A model generated the notes under the pieces. It was not told the origin of the DNA. It saw only the letters and a list, made by a program, of their open reading frames with translations, and did not search any database. Below are positions 53,901 to 64,000 of a stretch of DNA of 64,000 nt, in pieces. A program made the translations under genes and the position numbers. The stretch is from Apteryx mantelli (taxonomy: Eukaryota; Chordata; Aves; Apterygiformes; Apterygidae): NCBI RefSeq assembly GCF_036417845.1, contig NC_089979.1, positions 115,477,415 through 115,541,414 of the forward strand. The letters run 5' to 3'. How positions within the stretch are numbered: position 1 is the stretch's first letter; the number at the start of each line of letters is the position of its first letter.

Positions 53901-56900
53901 AAAAATCGCTAATTGCTACAGAAAAGACAATAATCATTTACCTTTCAAAAAGAGAGACTTTGGGTAGGTGCACTGTGGATAAGCCATCCTTAAGTTCTAC
54001 AGTGGTGGCTGGTGACCCAGGTCTCCAGGTTTTTACCTCCTCCAAGTTGAGCAGTTGAGTGGGGAGATCAAGGCTGACTCTGAACCTGACAGCATCTCAA
54101 TTCACTTACATGATGTATACTATAACTCCCTGACTCCTTCTCATGGGAGTAGCACATGTGGCACACTACTCAGCTTATGTTTGCAAACTGATCCTGATCT
54201 TCAGCTTATAGCAGCTGCAGAAGTATGAAGCAATTTTCTACGAGTTTATTTTCTAAAATGTTTTACAGTGGATCACTTTCAACTCCTTTTAGCTACTTGT
54301 GCCAGCTGTTCTACCTGGAGTGGAAAAAGTAAGCTACTGCTCATTAAAGTGAAAAAAAAGTGACAGGAAGCTACAAGGGTATTATTCAGCATATAATTCT
54401 GCACATGACTCATATGTGGCCAGAAAGCTTTCAATCTGAAGTGACAGTGATCCCTTTTCCTTTATCACTGAAATCCTGTTGCTGAGTTCTGTTCTGAAAG
54501 ACATCATCCTTCAAAATACAGACACTCCTCAAGTACAGAGGGAAAGACTATCCTCAGATCAAGGTCTGGCTTATATAACCTCAAGTTAGCCACTAGCTTA
54601 TTCTTTTACAATTCTCTGGATGTTAAATTGGAATCATATTTATTTTCTCTCTCTCTTTAGTAATATTATCTATTTGGAAGATAAACTCTTTGGACTAAAG
54701 TGTCTTCAAACATGCTTGTCTAAAGCACACATTGCTCTATTAGGTGGATCATAACCCCTATATGGCGTCTTAGGTACTGTCATCATACAAAATTGGTCTT
54801 TGTCTTGCTTCCCACACTGAAAAGGTTTGTGTGGGCTTTAATAATAGAAAGCTTCAACCCCACTCACAAATTTCAAAAAGGAAGGAAAAGGTTATATTAT
54901 AGACAGACAGACAAGCCAAGCTGGAAATGGGGTCTGTAACACTGAATGGTTTGGTTACCTGGAATCAAACAACGTGCCATCCAAAAGTGTGCCATTGTAA
55001 TGGTATCGGAGAAAGTCTCCTGTTTGGCTTCTCCGCTCACAGGATTCAGGTATGTGCTGGTTCTCAATAGTAATACCATCCTTGGGGTTATGGAGATCTA
55101 GCAAAACCACGTCAAAGACCAGAGAAGCTTGGCTGGGGATCTCCTTACCTACAAGAGTATTAGAGTAGAAATCAGTAAGAAAGAACAGGGGTTTTAGGAG
55201 GAACTTACACTCTTTTATTGAACAAAAATAACCTATTTCGGAGTATCAGGCACTTCCCCTCCAAATATAAATTAGTGCAATCTGCTTCCGGTAAGTCATC
55301 TTTTATTTCATGTGTAGGTTTGTCACCCACATTCAATTATCTCCTTTTGTTCCTATTATGATGGCACTGGATCACCAAAAACTGCAATCTCTTCAACAAC
55401 ACCTACCATAATCAACTTACAACAGGTACATCTGAACTATGTGTTTTAGTCTAGGAGTATTTCCAACATACTTTATGAAAGTACATAAAAATAACAATCA
55501 GAACACAGATCTAGTCCTCCTGCTTTTCCTACTTGCTAATGACAAAACAGAAGAGCAGATGATGGAAGTTGAAAAAGGGTAAATCAAGTATCTCAGTGAA
55601 GAAATACCTTTCTATCGGTACACAAATTATATCATAGAGATGTATCATCGCTTTATCAGAGAACCAATGAACTGAAGATCTTGGCAAAATTTTAAAAAGT
55701 AATGATCTCCATGGATAACAAAGCTCTGTAGAGTTATCATAATTAATGTAAAAAAGTCATGGAATGAGTATGAAAACTTGTACACCACAGACAATCCTTA
55801 AATATTAAGAGCGGAAAGAGAATTTAGGCAAGGAAGAGTCCCCAGATATACCTAACTGCCCCCTCATTTACAGCAGGGAGCTCTGTGTATGACCTGCAGG
55901 CTGCATACAGTCTGCCAGGACAATTAGTCCATCTGGTAGTTATTACTGGGGGATTTGTTGCCAAAAAATGAGCAAAACTGGAGCTATAAATTGATTTTCC
56001 TGTTTTTAAAGGTTTTCTGCTCTCTGTGGCAGTCATTGGAAGAATCAAGCAGTCACCTGACTTCCAATTTTCTGAATCATGCTATTAACCACAGAGGAAA
56101 TTCTCTGAAAGGAAACTAAATTTCCCTATATAAAGGTTACAATTAGAATCAAAAATATGTCAACTAAGCAATTTACTGTTTGTAGGAAAAAAAAACCTTG
56201 AATTTTCTAATCAACCACCTCCTCCATATAATACATTTTGAACCTCTCTTTTCCATCAGTACATTCCATTTGTCTGTAAGTGGTAATAATGCAGCCCATA
56301 AATTAAAATTACACGGGGCACAGGTTTGTGTTAGAATATGGATGGCTTGAGAAAGAAAAAGAGTAACTTTTACCATCTCCTTCTTCTCCATATGCCAGGA
56401 AAGGTGGTATTGTGATAATACGCTTCTCCCCTACGCACATTCCCAAGAGACCCTGGTCCATACCAGGAATCAGCCATCCAATTCCAACATAGGTATCATA
56501 CGTTCTCATCCGATTATGGCTAAAAATGTAAAAAAAAGAATGTCACAGAGCCACAGGAAGGAACAATATTAATCTGCAGAGGCCATACCATGCACAAAAC
56601 CAGTACAACTCACAACTTGCTGTCTAAAATATATTGCTCCTTGATTTACCAAGGTCTTGCTTGGTAGCATTTTCCAGAGCTCTTAGTTGGTTTAGGAACC
56701 TAAACATTGTTTTGAAAACTGACCTACAAACATAACAGCAACTGGTAGTAAAGTATCATTTTCCTCAGAATGTTAATGGAGTACGCATGCTGTAAACTTA
56801 AAATCTCAATATGAGAGTGTTAGTAGTTCATTCTCTTTTAACAGTTGTGCCTGTTTAATTTATAAACCTTGCATCTAACTTGAATAGCAATGCTGCAATT

Positions 56901-59900
56901 GTTACAAAAACTATTAGCTGATGCAATTAACAGTAATATGGATACAGGGAATGAAAGAAAAAAATCTGGGCTGCTGATGCCCATGCAGAAATAATGAAAT
57001 TTTTTTATTGGTTTGAGTCAATACTGCCTTGCCATAATCCCTGAATAAATTACTCTCATTTGTATGATGCTAGCTTTAGTTTCTTGTGAAAACTCTCTGT
57101 GTTTCTGGGCAATTAGCATTATTTGTGATACCAGTGGAGGTGGAGGAAAACATTGGTTTAAGTGACATCAGATTAAAATACACACACAAAGCCCAGCTGC
57201 GTACCTGGAATCAAACAGGGTCCCGTCTAAGAAGGTTCCATTATAATGGTATCGTACAAAGTCAGACACCTGGACTGTCCGAGGACACGTCTCAGGTTTA
57301 AAATAAGTCTGAACCTGCACTTCATCCTCTGAATTCCACAGATCTATGAGAAGCACATCGAAATGGAGCACAGCGTTTGGGGGTATCACACCAGCTGCAA
57401 AAGCAAAACAACACGAGCAGTTATATTTCCCTTTTTATTTTTACATGGCACCAGCAAAACAGGAGCCTACCCACACATTCCCTAAAATAATGTGTGTGAC
57501 TTCTTCCTTTTTGTGTTTAAATCCCTCTGCCCCTTGTCACTGTTGCAGCCACATAAGCAGGGAGAATCTGACAGCATGAACTGCTATCAGGTATGTCCAT
57601 TGGGCAAACTGATCTTGCATTTGCCATCCCGTGAGTCTTTAGAGCAAAGCTGCTTCCACTGTTAACAAGGCCTTGTGCAGATCTGCAGTGGCAACACGTA
57701 TTTAACAGTGAGGGAGGTATAAATAAATAGTTAACTTCAGCTAACACGGTTCATTTGCTGAAGGTGTGCTGCAGTTAACGTATCTTACTTTAGCACATCA
57801 GGATGCTGCATGCCATTGAAGAAGGAGTCTAGACAGATTAGCCGGGCTACAGAAATTGTTAATAAATACCCCCGAGCAGGGGAAAACCTCTGTGAAATTC
57901 ATTACGTGCAATTTCTACCATTCTTTTCTGTCATTCGATCTCCTGTCTGCTCTGTTGCATCGCTCACGCAACTAGTTACTGATGGCTCTGGTGCTGTACT
58001 TACAAACGCCTTCGCTTCCGTAGGCGAGCTTGGGGGGAATCTTCACAAAGCGCCTCTCGTTCACACACATGCCCACGAGAGCTTTGTCCATCCCAGCAAT
58101 AAGTTGGCCTTTTCCCACGAACACATTGAATGTGGAACCCCTGTCATAGCTAAAGAGGGAAGGACAGGCAAAAAAATAAGAAGTTAATTTACCAACCATT
58201 CCACATCTGTTTTTTGAGAATTTAACTGTATCTTGTTTCTACTTTGCCCTGTTAGGCTAATGTAACTTTATTAAGAGACAGCCGCTAAGAGAACAGGCAA
58301 ATCCCAGGGTTTCTTAAACTTCAACTCCCCCTTTCAATCACTGCTCACCGTCTCTCAAATGCTTTCTAACAATATGACGTATACTGCAGAAACCTCAAGC
58401 CCCAAACGACAAATGGTTAATCTACACGCTAATGCTATAAGCAGCACTGGAAAATTAATGACAAAAGGGACAGATTAAACACCATGACAAGGTATAAAAG
58501 GATGGCTGCTCCCACAGTAGGATCTCATCCTATTTATATCAGTTGATTAACACATTTATATTAGTTGATTAACCAGAAAGATCAATAAGCTTTACGACAT
58601 GAGACCACATGGTTGGTAACTCTCTGTGGGAGAAGAGGAAAGGGGAGAAGGTGCCTTTCTGAGTAACAGTTGTGAGACTTGGCAACTGGCTATTTATTTT
58701 CTCTTCCGCATTCCCAGCTTGCATTTCATAAAGATTTAAATAAATAGCAAAACCCACAGATGTGCTTTAAAGAGCAAGTTTGCAGGATCAAGAATTGATG
58801 TATCTAACTAAATCTTCCACTGTGATAATAAGTGAACATTTGGCAGGTAAAAAGAAATTATGCTTAGATGATAATAAAGTACTCTATAGAGCACTGAGAG
58901 CAGCAGTGTTAATGTGATTTAAAACTAACACTAGCTTACATGGTTAGAGTTTGACTATTTTAAACTCACACAGTGACCCCACTTTGCCATACTTGAATTA
59001 CTGCTGTTATTCTTTTTTTTTTTTTAGAGCAACATACAAATATATGACAGGAACACTTCAAAAGTTTTTTGCCTATTTTTAAACTTTCACTGCTTTAGTT
59101 TTCTCAAATTCCTTTTATAATTTAAAGGACTTTTTTTCAGATAAAAGGGAGCACTGAAAAAGAAAAAAAGGCTTGTGTGTCTTTGCCTGCTAAAATATTC
59201 CGGAAAGCAGCCAGTAGCTAGATATCACTAGGGAAATGATGTCAAACTTTCCTTTGAAGACTGTACACATCACTTCCACTACACACTGAGCCTCCTAACA
59301 GTCCCAAGCCTCAAATCCCTCAAATATTTTTGCAAATGATCTCTTTGTTTACACCACGATTTTTCTTCTGGCAAACATTTTTCTTAAAACAGACATCCCT
59401 CTATACAGAGCCTTCACTTCTATGGCACAAATATTGCTATTCCTAGACAAGGATGGAAAATATTTAAACAGGTTCCTGACAAATTCTGTTATATATGTAA
59501 ATATGTAATTAAGATGTTAAGATTAATAACATAAAAGATTCTGAAAAACCAAGAAAAGTGCCAAGCTTTGTCAATTGCTACAAAATATGACAACGTCATG
59601 GAGAGATTTAAAACAGAAAAGCATTAAGTTTTTTTCTACCTAAATAAACCTACGATTAAGAAAACTTGGACACTAAGCGAAGAACTGAAAGAAGCAGTGA
59701 ACAGGCCAGGCAGCTTTGCATGACTGACTGACTTTGCAGATTCCTTAAAACTAAGCAAAATTAGTTTCCACTAGTGGAAATTACCAAAGTAATAGCAGAC
59801 GCACACACAATTAAATTCAGACTTTAAAATCTTAACCATTTTAGGACCATGGGAATAAAACCCCAAATATTGAAAGAAAAGAAGTTAGTTAATTTATGTG

Positions 59901-61385
59901 ATAAGTTTGTGATTAGTCAGACTCGTAAAAGGGCCTGTTAGCAAGAAGAGTAGTATTATTACTTTCTACTTGGAAATACCCGTACAGAAAAAAACGTATA
60001 AACCTCAAGAACATTTTTGGCAGCTGAATAAGAAACTAAGCAAAACTGCCCTTAGTTCATCACCTGAAGTATCTTCTAGGCCAATTTCATAGTAGCATTT
60101 GACTAAATTGATGCTTTATTAGTAAATGCTTTCATCAACTTAAAAACTAGATAGCCTTTATGAGAAGTAAAATATGGGTTTTTTAATAAATTAATTTTAG
60201 GTATAAATTGATTATCTTAAATTTGTATGCAGTAAGCACTAAGGGTTTTAAGAGAAATATTCCAGAATATTTCTATAGTTAACCTATGGATCCCCAAACC
60301 TCTTAATTTTGCATTAATCCTTAACATGAACTTTTTTTCAATATCAAAAAAAAACTAGCACAGTTAGTGAATAACAGTGAATAACAAAAATGTACATCAA
60401 AGTTGCCATCTAAAAAAAAATGACAAGCTAAACTAACCTGATTTTTTACATCCTTTTGAAATGAAGATGATCATACAAATACTCAGTTAGAGTAGACTAT
60501 CACCAGTATTATTTGTCGTAGTGATATTTAGAGGACCCAAAGGGATAAAAGCTGTGCAGTTCTGCACAGCGCACTCCTGCCCCAAACAGTTTGCAGGCAG
60601 ATTACAAGGATTCAGTCGCTGGAAGCAGAGCTGAGCCCACACTTCAAAAGCCTGGAGCCCGGCACAGGTGCTCAGCCGGGCCTCCAGCACCTCCGGGTGT
60701 CCTGCCTCAGTGCTGGTACAACTCACCACAGCAGCGAGCCTCAGTACGCGTTTGTAGAAATCAGAAACACATTTCAGAGCACATGGCTGCTCCTCGCAGT
60801 CACACATATTTTTATAATGAGCACTGAGGATAATGGCTTTGTGCGTCCTCAGATCTGCGACTAAGTTATTTTCCATGACTATCAGTTGCCAATGAATTCA
60901 CTGTTTTTCTGCGTTATTTCACTAAGACTGCACTGAGTAAGGCCAACCGAGCCCTCAGCTATTGCATCCTACACTTTATGCAGTGAGCTCCTGGTGAGGT
61001 GGCACTACAGGCACACTCACGTACAGCCAGCTCAGGAAGAAGATTTTAGTTTACTCTGAAGGACAGTTATTTCCCTAAGGCTGTAGATTGTCTTTGAAGC
61101 ACAGTGAGGATTACCAGGATTACTGGAAATACTTTTTTTTTTCTTTCTGAGTAATACTTTGATCTGTGGCAACGAAGGAATCAAGAAAAAGCAAGCAAGC
61201 AGTGAGATGGCAGCATCAGCATCCTCAGCAATCTCCTGACCTCTTCAGGTTTTCTGATCCCAAAGAAACACCAGGAGTGCAATCAGGCACTTCCCTGTAT
61301 ATGGGTCACATTTATTCAGGAGTAAATTACACAAAATTTTCTAAGTAAATACAGCTTGATAATTTTTTGCATTTCTGATAAAAAC

Positions 61386-61422
<37 letters not shown>

Positions 61423-62485
61423 CCAGTTAAGTTTGAGCCTTGGAAAGACAGAGGAAACGTACAGAAAGAAATGGCAGGAAATCACCAAACAGAGCGACTC
61501 TGCCTGCAACATGGCAGACGCTCCTGTTCACCAGGCCAGCTCAATATCCCAGTGGTCTTTTCCTCCCCTGGAGTGGAAAGCTCCAGGCCAGCATGCAGGA
61601 CAGGCAGCTGGAAGTGCACGCTGGTGGCCCACAGAGCGCACAGATTGCCGCACCCTGGGCCAAGCCCCACGAGAGGTCTCACTCCCCAGCACTTGAACCC
61701 CATCTCTTTGCCCTTTCGTGTTTCACACACACCTTCCCACTAGCCTGTACATACAGCGTGCCCACTTGTACAGTGCTGCCCAGCTTCCTGCTAGCCTGTC
61801 GCTGCCCGATCACCCCAAAAGGGCTCACAGGCCTCAGGCGGAAAGAGCAGAGGGGCCAGGACCAAACCTTGGACGTGGCCTTCACCCAGTGCCACCATCC
61901 GGACACTGCTGCTGCGAGCCACCCACCAAAATACCCCTTTGTAGCACCACCTCCCCATCCCCTCGTCTTCCCAAAGAGGGTCCTCACACAAACCCAACCC
62001 CGGGGGGAAGGGGGGCTTGCAGACTACGACCCGAGGGGATGTGAACTAAAGCCTGCGGGGCTTGCAAGTCAAGCCCCGGGGGGGATGCACCCCGGGCCCG
62101 GGGGGGGGACGCAATCCGGACCGGGGGCTGGGTGCACACCGGGACCAGGGGGGGATGCACCCCGGGCCATGCAATCCGGACCGAGGGCAGGATGCACACC
62201 GGGACCGGGGGGAGGCCGCAAGGCAGACCTGGAGTCGAAGCGGGTGCCGTCGGGGAAGGCGCCGTGGTAGTGGTAGCGCACGAAGTCGCCGCGGCGCACG
62301 GCCCGCGGGCAGCGCTCGGGCACGAAGCGCCGCTCGACGCGGACGTCGGCGCCGTCCCAGGGCGGCTCGGCGGCGGGCACCGGCGGCGCCTGGCAGGCCG
62401 CCCAGCTCACCAGCAGCGCCGGCAGCAGCAGCAGCAGCGAGCCGCAGCCGGGGCCCCGCCGCGGCACCAGCGGCGGCCCCGCCAT
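44793..62485 (-). CDS. FKBP9: FKBP9, ER-resident peptidyl-prolyl cis-trans isomerase, complete gene, ten coding exons, 584 codons
   Basis: FKBP9 is an endoplasmic-reticulum immunophilin of the FKBP60/63/65 group that isomerises prolyl bonds in folding secretory proteins. Coding exons (minus): 62229-62485, 58004-58149, 57205-57394, 56374-56519, 54959-55148, 52514-52659, 51089-51275, 48919-49064, 46799-46962, 44793-44975. They total 1755 nt with all junctions GT-AG and in phase. Domains: signal peptide about 1-32 ([18 protein letters not shown]); four FKBP domains starting near residues 66, 178, 290 and 401 (DFVRYHY, DFVRYHY, DFLRYHY, DYLKYHY); EF-hand loops 513-524 and 558-569; C-terminal HDEL. 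N-glycosylation sequons at Asn186, 298, 314 and 409 sit at positions equivalent to human sites, and an additional NCT lies at 393. The protein is slightly longer than human (570 aa). An upstream in-frame ATG 15 codons earlier is less likely to be the start. Confidence 0.97.
44976..46798 (-). other. FKBP9: FKBP9 intron 9
   Basis: 1.8 kb. A purine-rich stretch near 45900-46150 produces small open frames that look like no known protein. Nothing else was seen. Confidence 0.85.
46799..46962 (-). CDS. FKBP9: FKBP9 coding exon 9 (end of FKBP domain 4, EF-hand 1)
   Basis: Completes codon 470 and encodes 471-524: [18 protein letters not shown], the last strand of FKBP domain 4, then [19 protein letters not shown] and the first EF loop [12 protein letters not shown] (513-524). 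The acceptor is TGTGACAG and the donor is GTAAGC. Confidence 0.97.
46963..48918 (-). other. FKBP9: FKBP9 intron 8
   Basis: About 2 kb, AT-rich, with A/T runs near 47692-47708. No recognised feature. Confidence 0.85.
48919..49064 (-). CDS. FKBP9: FKBP9 coding exon 8 (FKBP domain 4, central part)
   Basis: 146 nt, residues 422-469: [17 protein letters not shown] to [11 protein letters not shown]. Acceptor CCCAG|GCTTAG, donor GTAAGT. A second AG six bases inside would remove Leu-Ser in frame. The longer form matches the spacing of human DSTWNLGK. Confidence 0.96.
49065..51088 (-). other. FKBP9: FKBP9 intron 7
   Basis: About 2 kb of intron with no recognised repeat or gene. Confidence 0.85.
51089..51275 (-). 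CDS. FKBP9: FKBP9 coding exon 7 (end of domain 3, start of domain 4)
   Basis: 187 nt, one codon shorter than the equivalent 190-nt exons 3 and 5. Residues 360-420: [20 protein letters not shown], then [20 protein letters not shown]. Sequons NCT (393) and NAS (409). Acceptor ATTTAG, donor GTAAGT. Confidence 0.97.
51276..52513 (-). other. FKBP9: FKBP9 intron 6
   Basis: 1.2 kb, no recognised feature. Confidence 0.85.
52514..52659 (-). CDS. FKBP9: FKBP9 coding exon 6 (FKBP domain 3, central part)
   Basis: 146 nt, residues 311-358: [20 protein letters not shown] to [14 protein letters not shown]. Sequon NRT at 314. Acceptor TTCCACAG, donor GTGAGT. Confidence 0.97.
52660..54958 (-). other. FKBP9: FKBP9 intron 5
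   Basis: 2.3 kb. No recognised repeat or exon; small open frames are not supported. Confidence 0.85.
54959..55148 (-). CDS. FKBP9: FKBP9 coding exon 5 (end of domain 2, start of domain 3)
   Basis: 190 nt, residues 248-309: [20 protein letters not shown], then [20 protein letters not shown]. Sequon NGT at 298. Acceptor CTTGTAG, donor GTAACC, which is weaker than the others. Confidence 0.97.
55149..56373 (-). other. FKBP9: FKBP9 intron 4
   Basis: 1.2 kb, no recognised feature. Confidence 0.85.
56374..56519 (-). CDS. FKBP9: FKBP9 coding exon 4 (FKBP domain 2, central part)
   Basis: 146 nt, residues 199-246: [20 protein letters not shown] to [15 protein letters not shown]. Acceptor TTTTTAG, donor GTAAAA. 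Near-identical to human domain 2. Confidence 0.97.
56520..57204 (-). other. FKBP9: FKBP9 intron 3
   Basis: 685 bases, nothing recognised. Confidence 0.9.
57205..57394 (-). CDS. FKBP9: FKBP9 coding exon 3 (end of domain 1, start of domain 2)
   Basis: 190 nt, residues 136-197: [20 protein letters not shown], then [20 protein letters not shown]. Sequon NGT at 186. Acceptor TTTTGCAG, donor GTACGC. Confidence 0.97.
57395..58003 (-). other. FKBP9: FKBP9 intron 2
   Basis: 609 bases, nothing recognised. Confidence 0.9.
58004..58149 (-). CDS. FKBP9: FKBP9 coding exon 2 (FKBP domain 1, central part)
   Basis: 146 nt, residues 87-134: [20 protein letters not shown] to [14 protein letters not shown]. 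Acceptor CTCTTTAG, donor GTAAGT. Confidence 0.97.
61388..61421 (+). repeat. (TG)17 microsatellite
   Basis: Perfect dinucleotide repeat of 34 bases in FKBP9 intron 1, likely polymorphic in length. Confidence 0.97.
62078..62212. repeat. G-rich minisatellite beside FKBP9 exon 1
   Basis: Two tandem copies, at 62078-62147 (70 bp) and 62148-62206 (59 bp), each begin with seven G, then ATGCACCCCGGGCC. Each includes CGCAATCCGGACCG or TGCAATCCGGACCG and ends TGCACACCGGGACC. A third G-run follows. The copies differ by an indel of about 11 bp. It ends 16 bases from the minus-strand exon 1 donor at 62228. Confidence 0.85.
62229..62485 (-). CDS. FKBP9: FKBP9 coding exon 1 (start codon, signal peptide, start of domain 1)
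   Basis: Residues 1-85 and two bases of Ser86. [10 protein letters not shown] is followed by a hydrophobic core [18 protein letters not shown], a clear secretory signal. Then come [20 protein letters not shown] and [17 protein letters not shown], the opening of FKBP domain 1. The donor is CCAG|GTCTGC. Start context is ccctccATGG. An in-frame ATG at 62528-62530 would add 15 residues ahead of the signal and is less consistent with the family. Confidence 0.95.
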
Positions 62486-62547
62486 GGAGGGCGCCGAGCG
62501 GGCAGGCACCGGCGGCGCGGCGCGGCGCACAAAGGCGGCGAGGGGAC

Positions 62548-62569
62548 GCGAGGCGAGGCGAGGCGAGGC
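62548..62569. repeat. (AGGCG)4 pentanucleotide repeat
   Basis: Four tandem AGGCG units, reading CGCCT on the FKBP9-sense strand, about 65-85 bases before the start codon, probably in the 5' leader. Confidence 0.85.
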
Positions 62570-62576
62570 CCGGCCG

Positions 62577-62618
62577 CCCCCCCCCCCCCCTCCTCCTCCT
62601 CCTCCTCCTCCTCCTCCT
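62577..62618. repeat. Poly-C followed by (TCC)9
   Basis: Fourteen C bases then about nine TCC units on plus, so the FKBP9-sense strand reads (GGA)n then poly-G about 92-133 bases upstream of the ATG. The homopurine strand could form G-quadruplex or triplex structure. Confidence 0.93.
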
Positions 62619-62860
62619 GCTGCAAAACTTGCAAACGTGGATGAGGCGCCGCCGGTCCCTTTCCCCCCCGCGCTCCCCCCGCCGGGGAGGGGCGGCGGCG
62701 GCCCGGCCCCCGGGAGCCCCGGCCCCGGCCCCGGCCTGGGGGGAGCGGGCGCCGCGGCGCTGCGACGTGGCGCTGCCGGCCGCCCCTGCGCCGGCGGCCT
62801 CGGCTCCCCGCGGGGAAGGAGGCCGGGCAGCCGCTCGTCCGACCCGCTGACCGCTAGGCA

Positions 62861-64000
62861 GTAGCTGGAGCGGCTTGCAAAACGCCAGCATAACTCCTAA
62901 TACTATTTCCTCATCGATGCTTTTTCTGTGCTACCCTGAACCCGCGCATTACTTTGAAGATTTGTAAGTTTAAGATCGTATTAAACATTTTCCAGCTTAC
63001 ATCAAGCATCCGAAGGGACATACTGCAAGTTTGCAATGGCAGCCCCTGCTTTACGCACGCCACTCACAGGCCTTTGCTCACCCTTTCAACACCCCATCAG
63101 TCGGGTAAAATTTGCAAATTACCCAGAGAGAAAAAATGACCTGACAAATACCTCCTAAGATACCAGTGTCCAAGAGGAATCAGAACTAAAATCTGTCACC
63201 CATCTGTTTTTTTTATCATTCTTTGATCTTACACACACTGCTAAGGAAGAACTTTTAGGTTGTTTCTCTGTTACTCTAAAGTGGTTTCAGTGATAAAAGA
63301 AAGCATGGAAAAGACAAGTATTTGTAGCACCAAACCCTGAACACAAAAAGATAAAGTTAAATAATACAGTATTTTTGAAAAAGCATTAAATTTTACAGCA
63401 TTAGTTTCCTGGTTAGAGAGATGCCTCCCCGAAATACAGCAAAACCTAAGAATAGCCTTTATTTAAGAAACACTGATTATAAACTTATTACTGATGATGC
63501 ATAAAGTAAGCACAACTCACATTGGTGGACTGCTCGCCTGCAAAGAACCTTTTTTCCCTGGCGTGGTGATAGACACCTGAGCACCTCAGCCGGGCAAAGG
63601 TTCGCTGGCCCAGTCCTCCATTCATTGCGCATCCAAGACACGCAGCTCTGCTATTCCAGCAACAGAAGGGATGCAGCCAAATGAAATGCTTTCAAAGTGC
63701 CTTCAGAAATGCTCTTGTATAGTATTGACACATTGCTAGGAAACAGCAGCTGCTAGATGACCTAACCAGTGAAAAAAGTAAGCACTCCGGCAGCTGTGTA
63801 AAGATAACCAGATTTGCAGTTACAGATCACATCCTCCTTGCCACAACAGTCACACTGCACCTTCCAAATCAGCACAGTAAAGTATCTTTTCAGACAAGCC
63901 ATTCAAATCAAATCAGTTAGCAGTTGCCTTGATTTAAATAATCTATTTTCATGTTGGTCTGAATGGGCACGCTTTATTTTCTTAAAGAAAACTCACTGTT
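62861..64000. other. Upstream flank of FKBP9
   Basis: AT-rich intergenic sequence after the promoter island. No exon, RNA gene or recognised repeat was seen up to the window edge. Confidence 0.75.

Larger units (their letters stand above)
58150..62228 (-). other. FKBP9: FKBP9 intron 1
   Basis: 4.1 kb. The distal part is AT-rich. A GC-richer patch lies near 60540-60830. A (TG)17 repeat lies at 61388-61421, and the promoter-proximal end is GC-rich with a G-rich minisatellite. Open frames here, including 129 aa at 60487-60876 (minus) and 276 aa at 61440-62270 (plus), have no recognisable homology. Confidence 0.85.
62000..62860 (-). promoter_or_regulatory. FKBP9: CpG-island promoter of FKBP9
   Basis: An extremely GC- and CpG-rich block covers exon 1 and about 370 bp upstream, ending sharply in AT-rich sequence near 62880. 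There is no TATA box. The long open frames on both strands (for example 281 codons at 62046-62891 minus) follow from base composition. The transcription start was not resolved. Confidence 0.8.

Noticed and set aside
60487-60876. 129-codon minus-strand frame in FKBP9 intron 1
   Set aside because: No recognised homology, no splice context and no repeat of a known domain. Kept only as a GC-richer patch.
61440-62891. Open frames of 276 (plus), 281 (minus) and 262 (plus) codons around FKBP9 exon 1
   Set aside because: Composition-driven frames through a minisatellite, TCC repeat and promoter; only the 62229-62485 segment has FKBP9 homology.

Overview
The window is vertebrate nuclear DNA, most probably from a bird. 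The evidence is spliced genes with GT-AG introns, CpG-island promoters, low repeat density, one degenerate CR1-type LINE, and proteins very close to amniote BBS9, NT5C3A and FKBP9. I infer a bird from compactness and repeat type. A crocodilian or turtle cannot be formally excluded.

Layout: (1) 1-6.5 kb holds the 5' end of BBS9 on the minus strand: the start-codon exon, two more coding exons, and a probable non-coding first exon in a CpG island. The gene runs off the left edge. (2) About 6.2-7.3 kb is a CpG island shared head-to-head by BBS9 (minus) and NT5C3A (plus). It carries ETS, YY1, ACTACAATTCCC-type and E-box/CRE-like motifs. (3) 7.08-36.19 kb is the complete NT5C3A gene: nine coding exons, 331 codons, a 23.8 kb first intron, and all HAD-phosphatase motifs intact. 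(4) 36.2-44.1 kb is the intergenic space between two convergent genes and holds a GC-rich island. (5) 44.79-62.49 kb is the complete FKBP9 gene on the minus strand: ten coding exons, 584 codons, with signal peptide, four FKBP domains, two EF-hands and a C-terminal HDEL. (6) 62.5-64.0 kb is the FKBP9 promoter island and upstream flank.

The order BBS9-NT5C3A-FKBP9 and the relative orientations match the human 7p14 neighbourhood, except that RP9, which lies between BBS9 and NT5C3A in human, is not seen here. The three genes are not an operon and share no pathway. BBS9 serves ciliary trafficking (BBSome), NT5C3A dephosphorylates pyrimidine monophosphates, and FKBP9 is an ER prolyl isomerase.

The most interesting observations are: a possible pair of unannotated exons inside NT5C3A intron 1 whose phases join in frame to exon 2 and would supply a hydrophobic, signal-like N-terminus; the phase-identical exon pairs behind the four FKBP domains; repeats pressed against the exon 1 splice donors of both NT5C3A and FKBP9; and a pair of overlapping, mutually exclusive hairpins in the intergenic region. 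I found no sign of a wholly new system.
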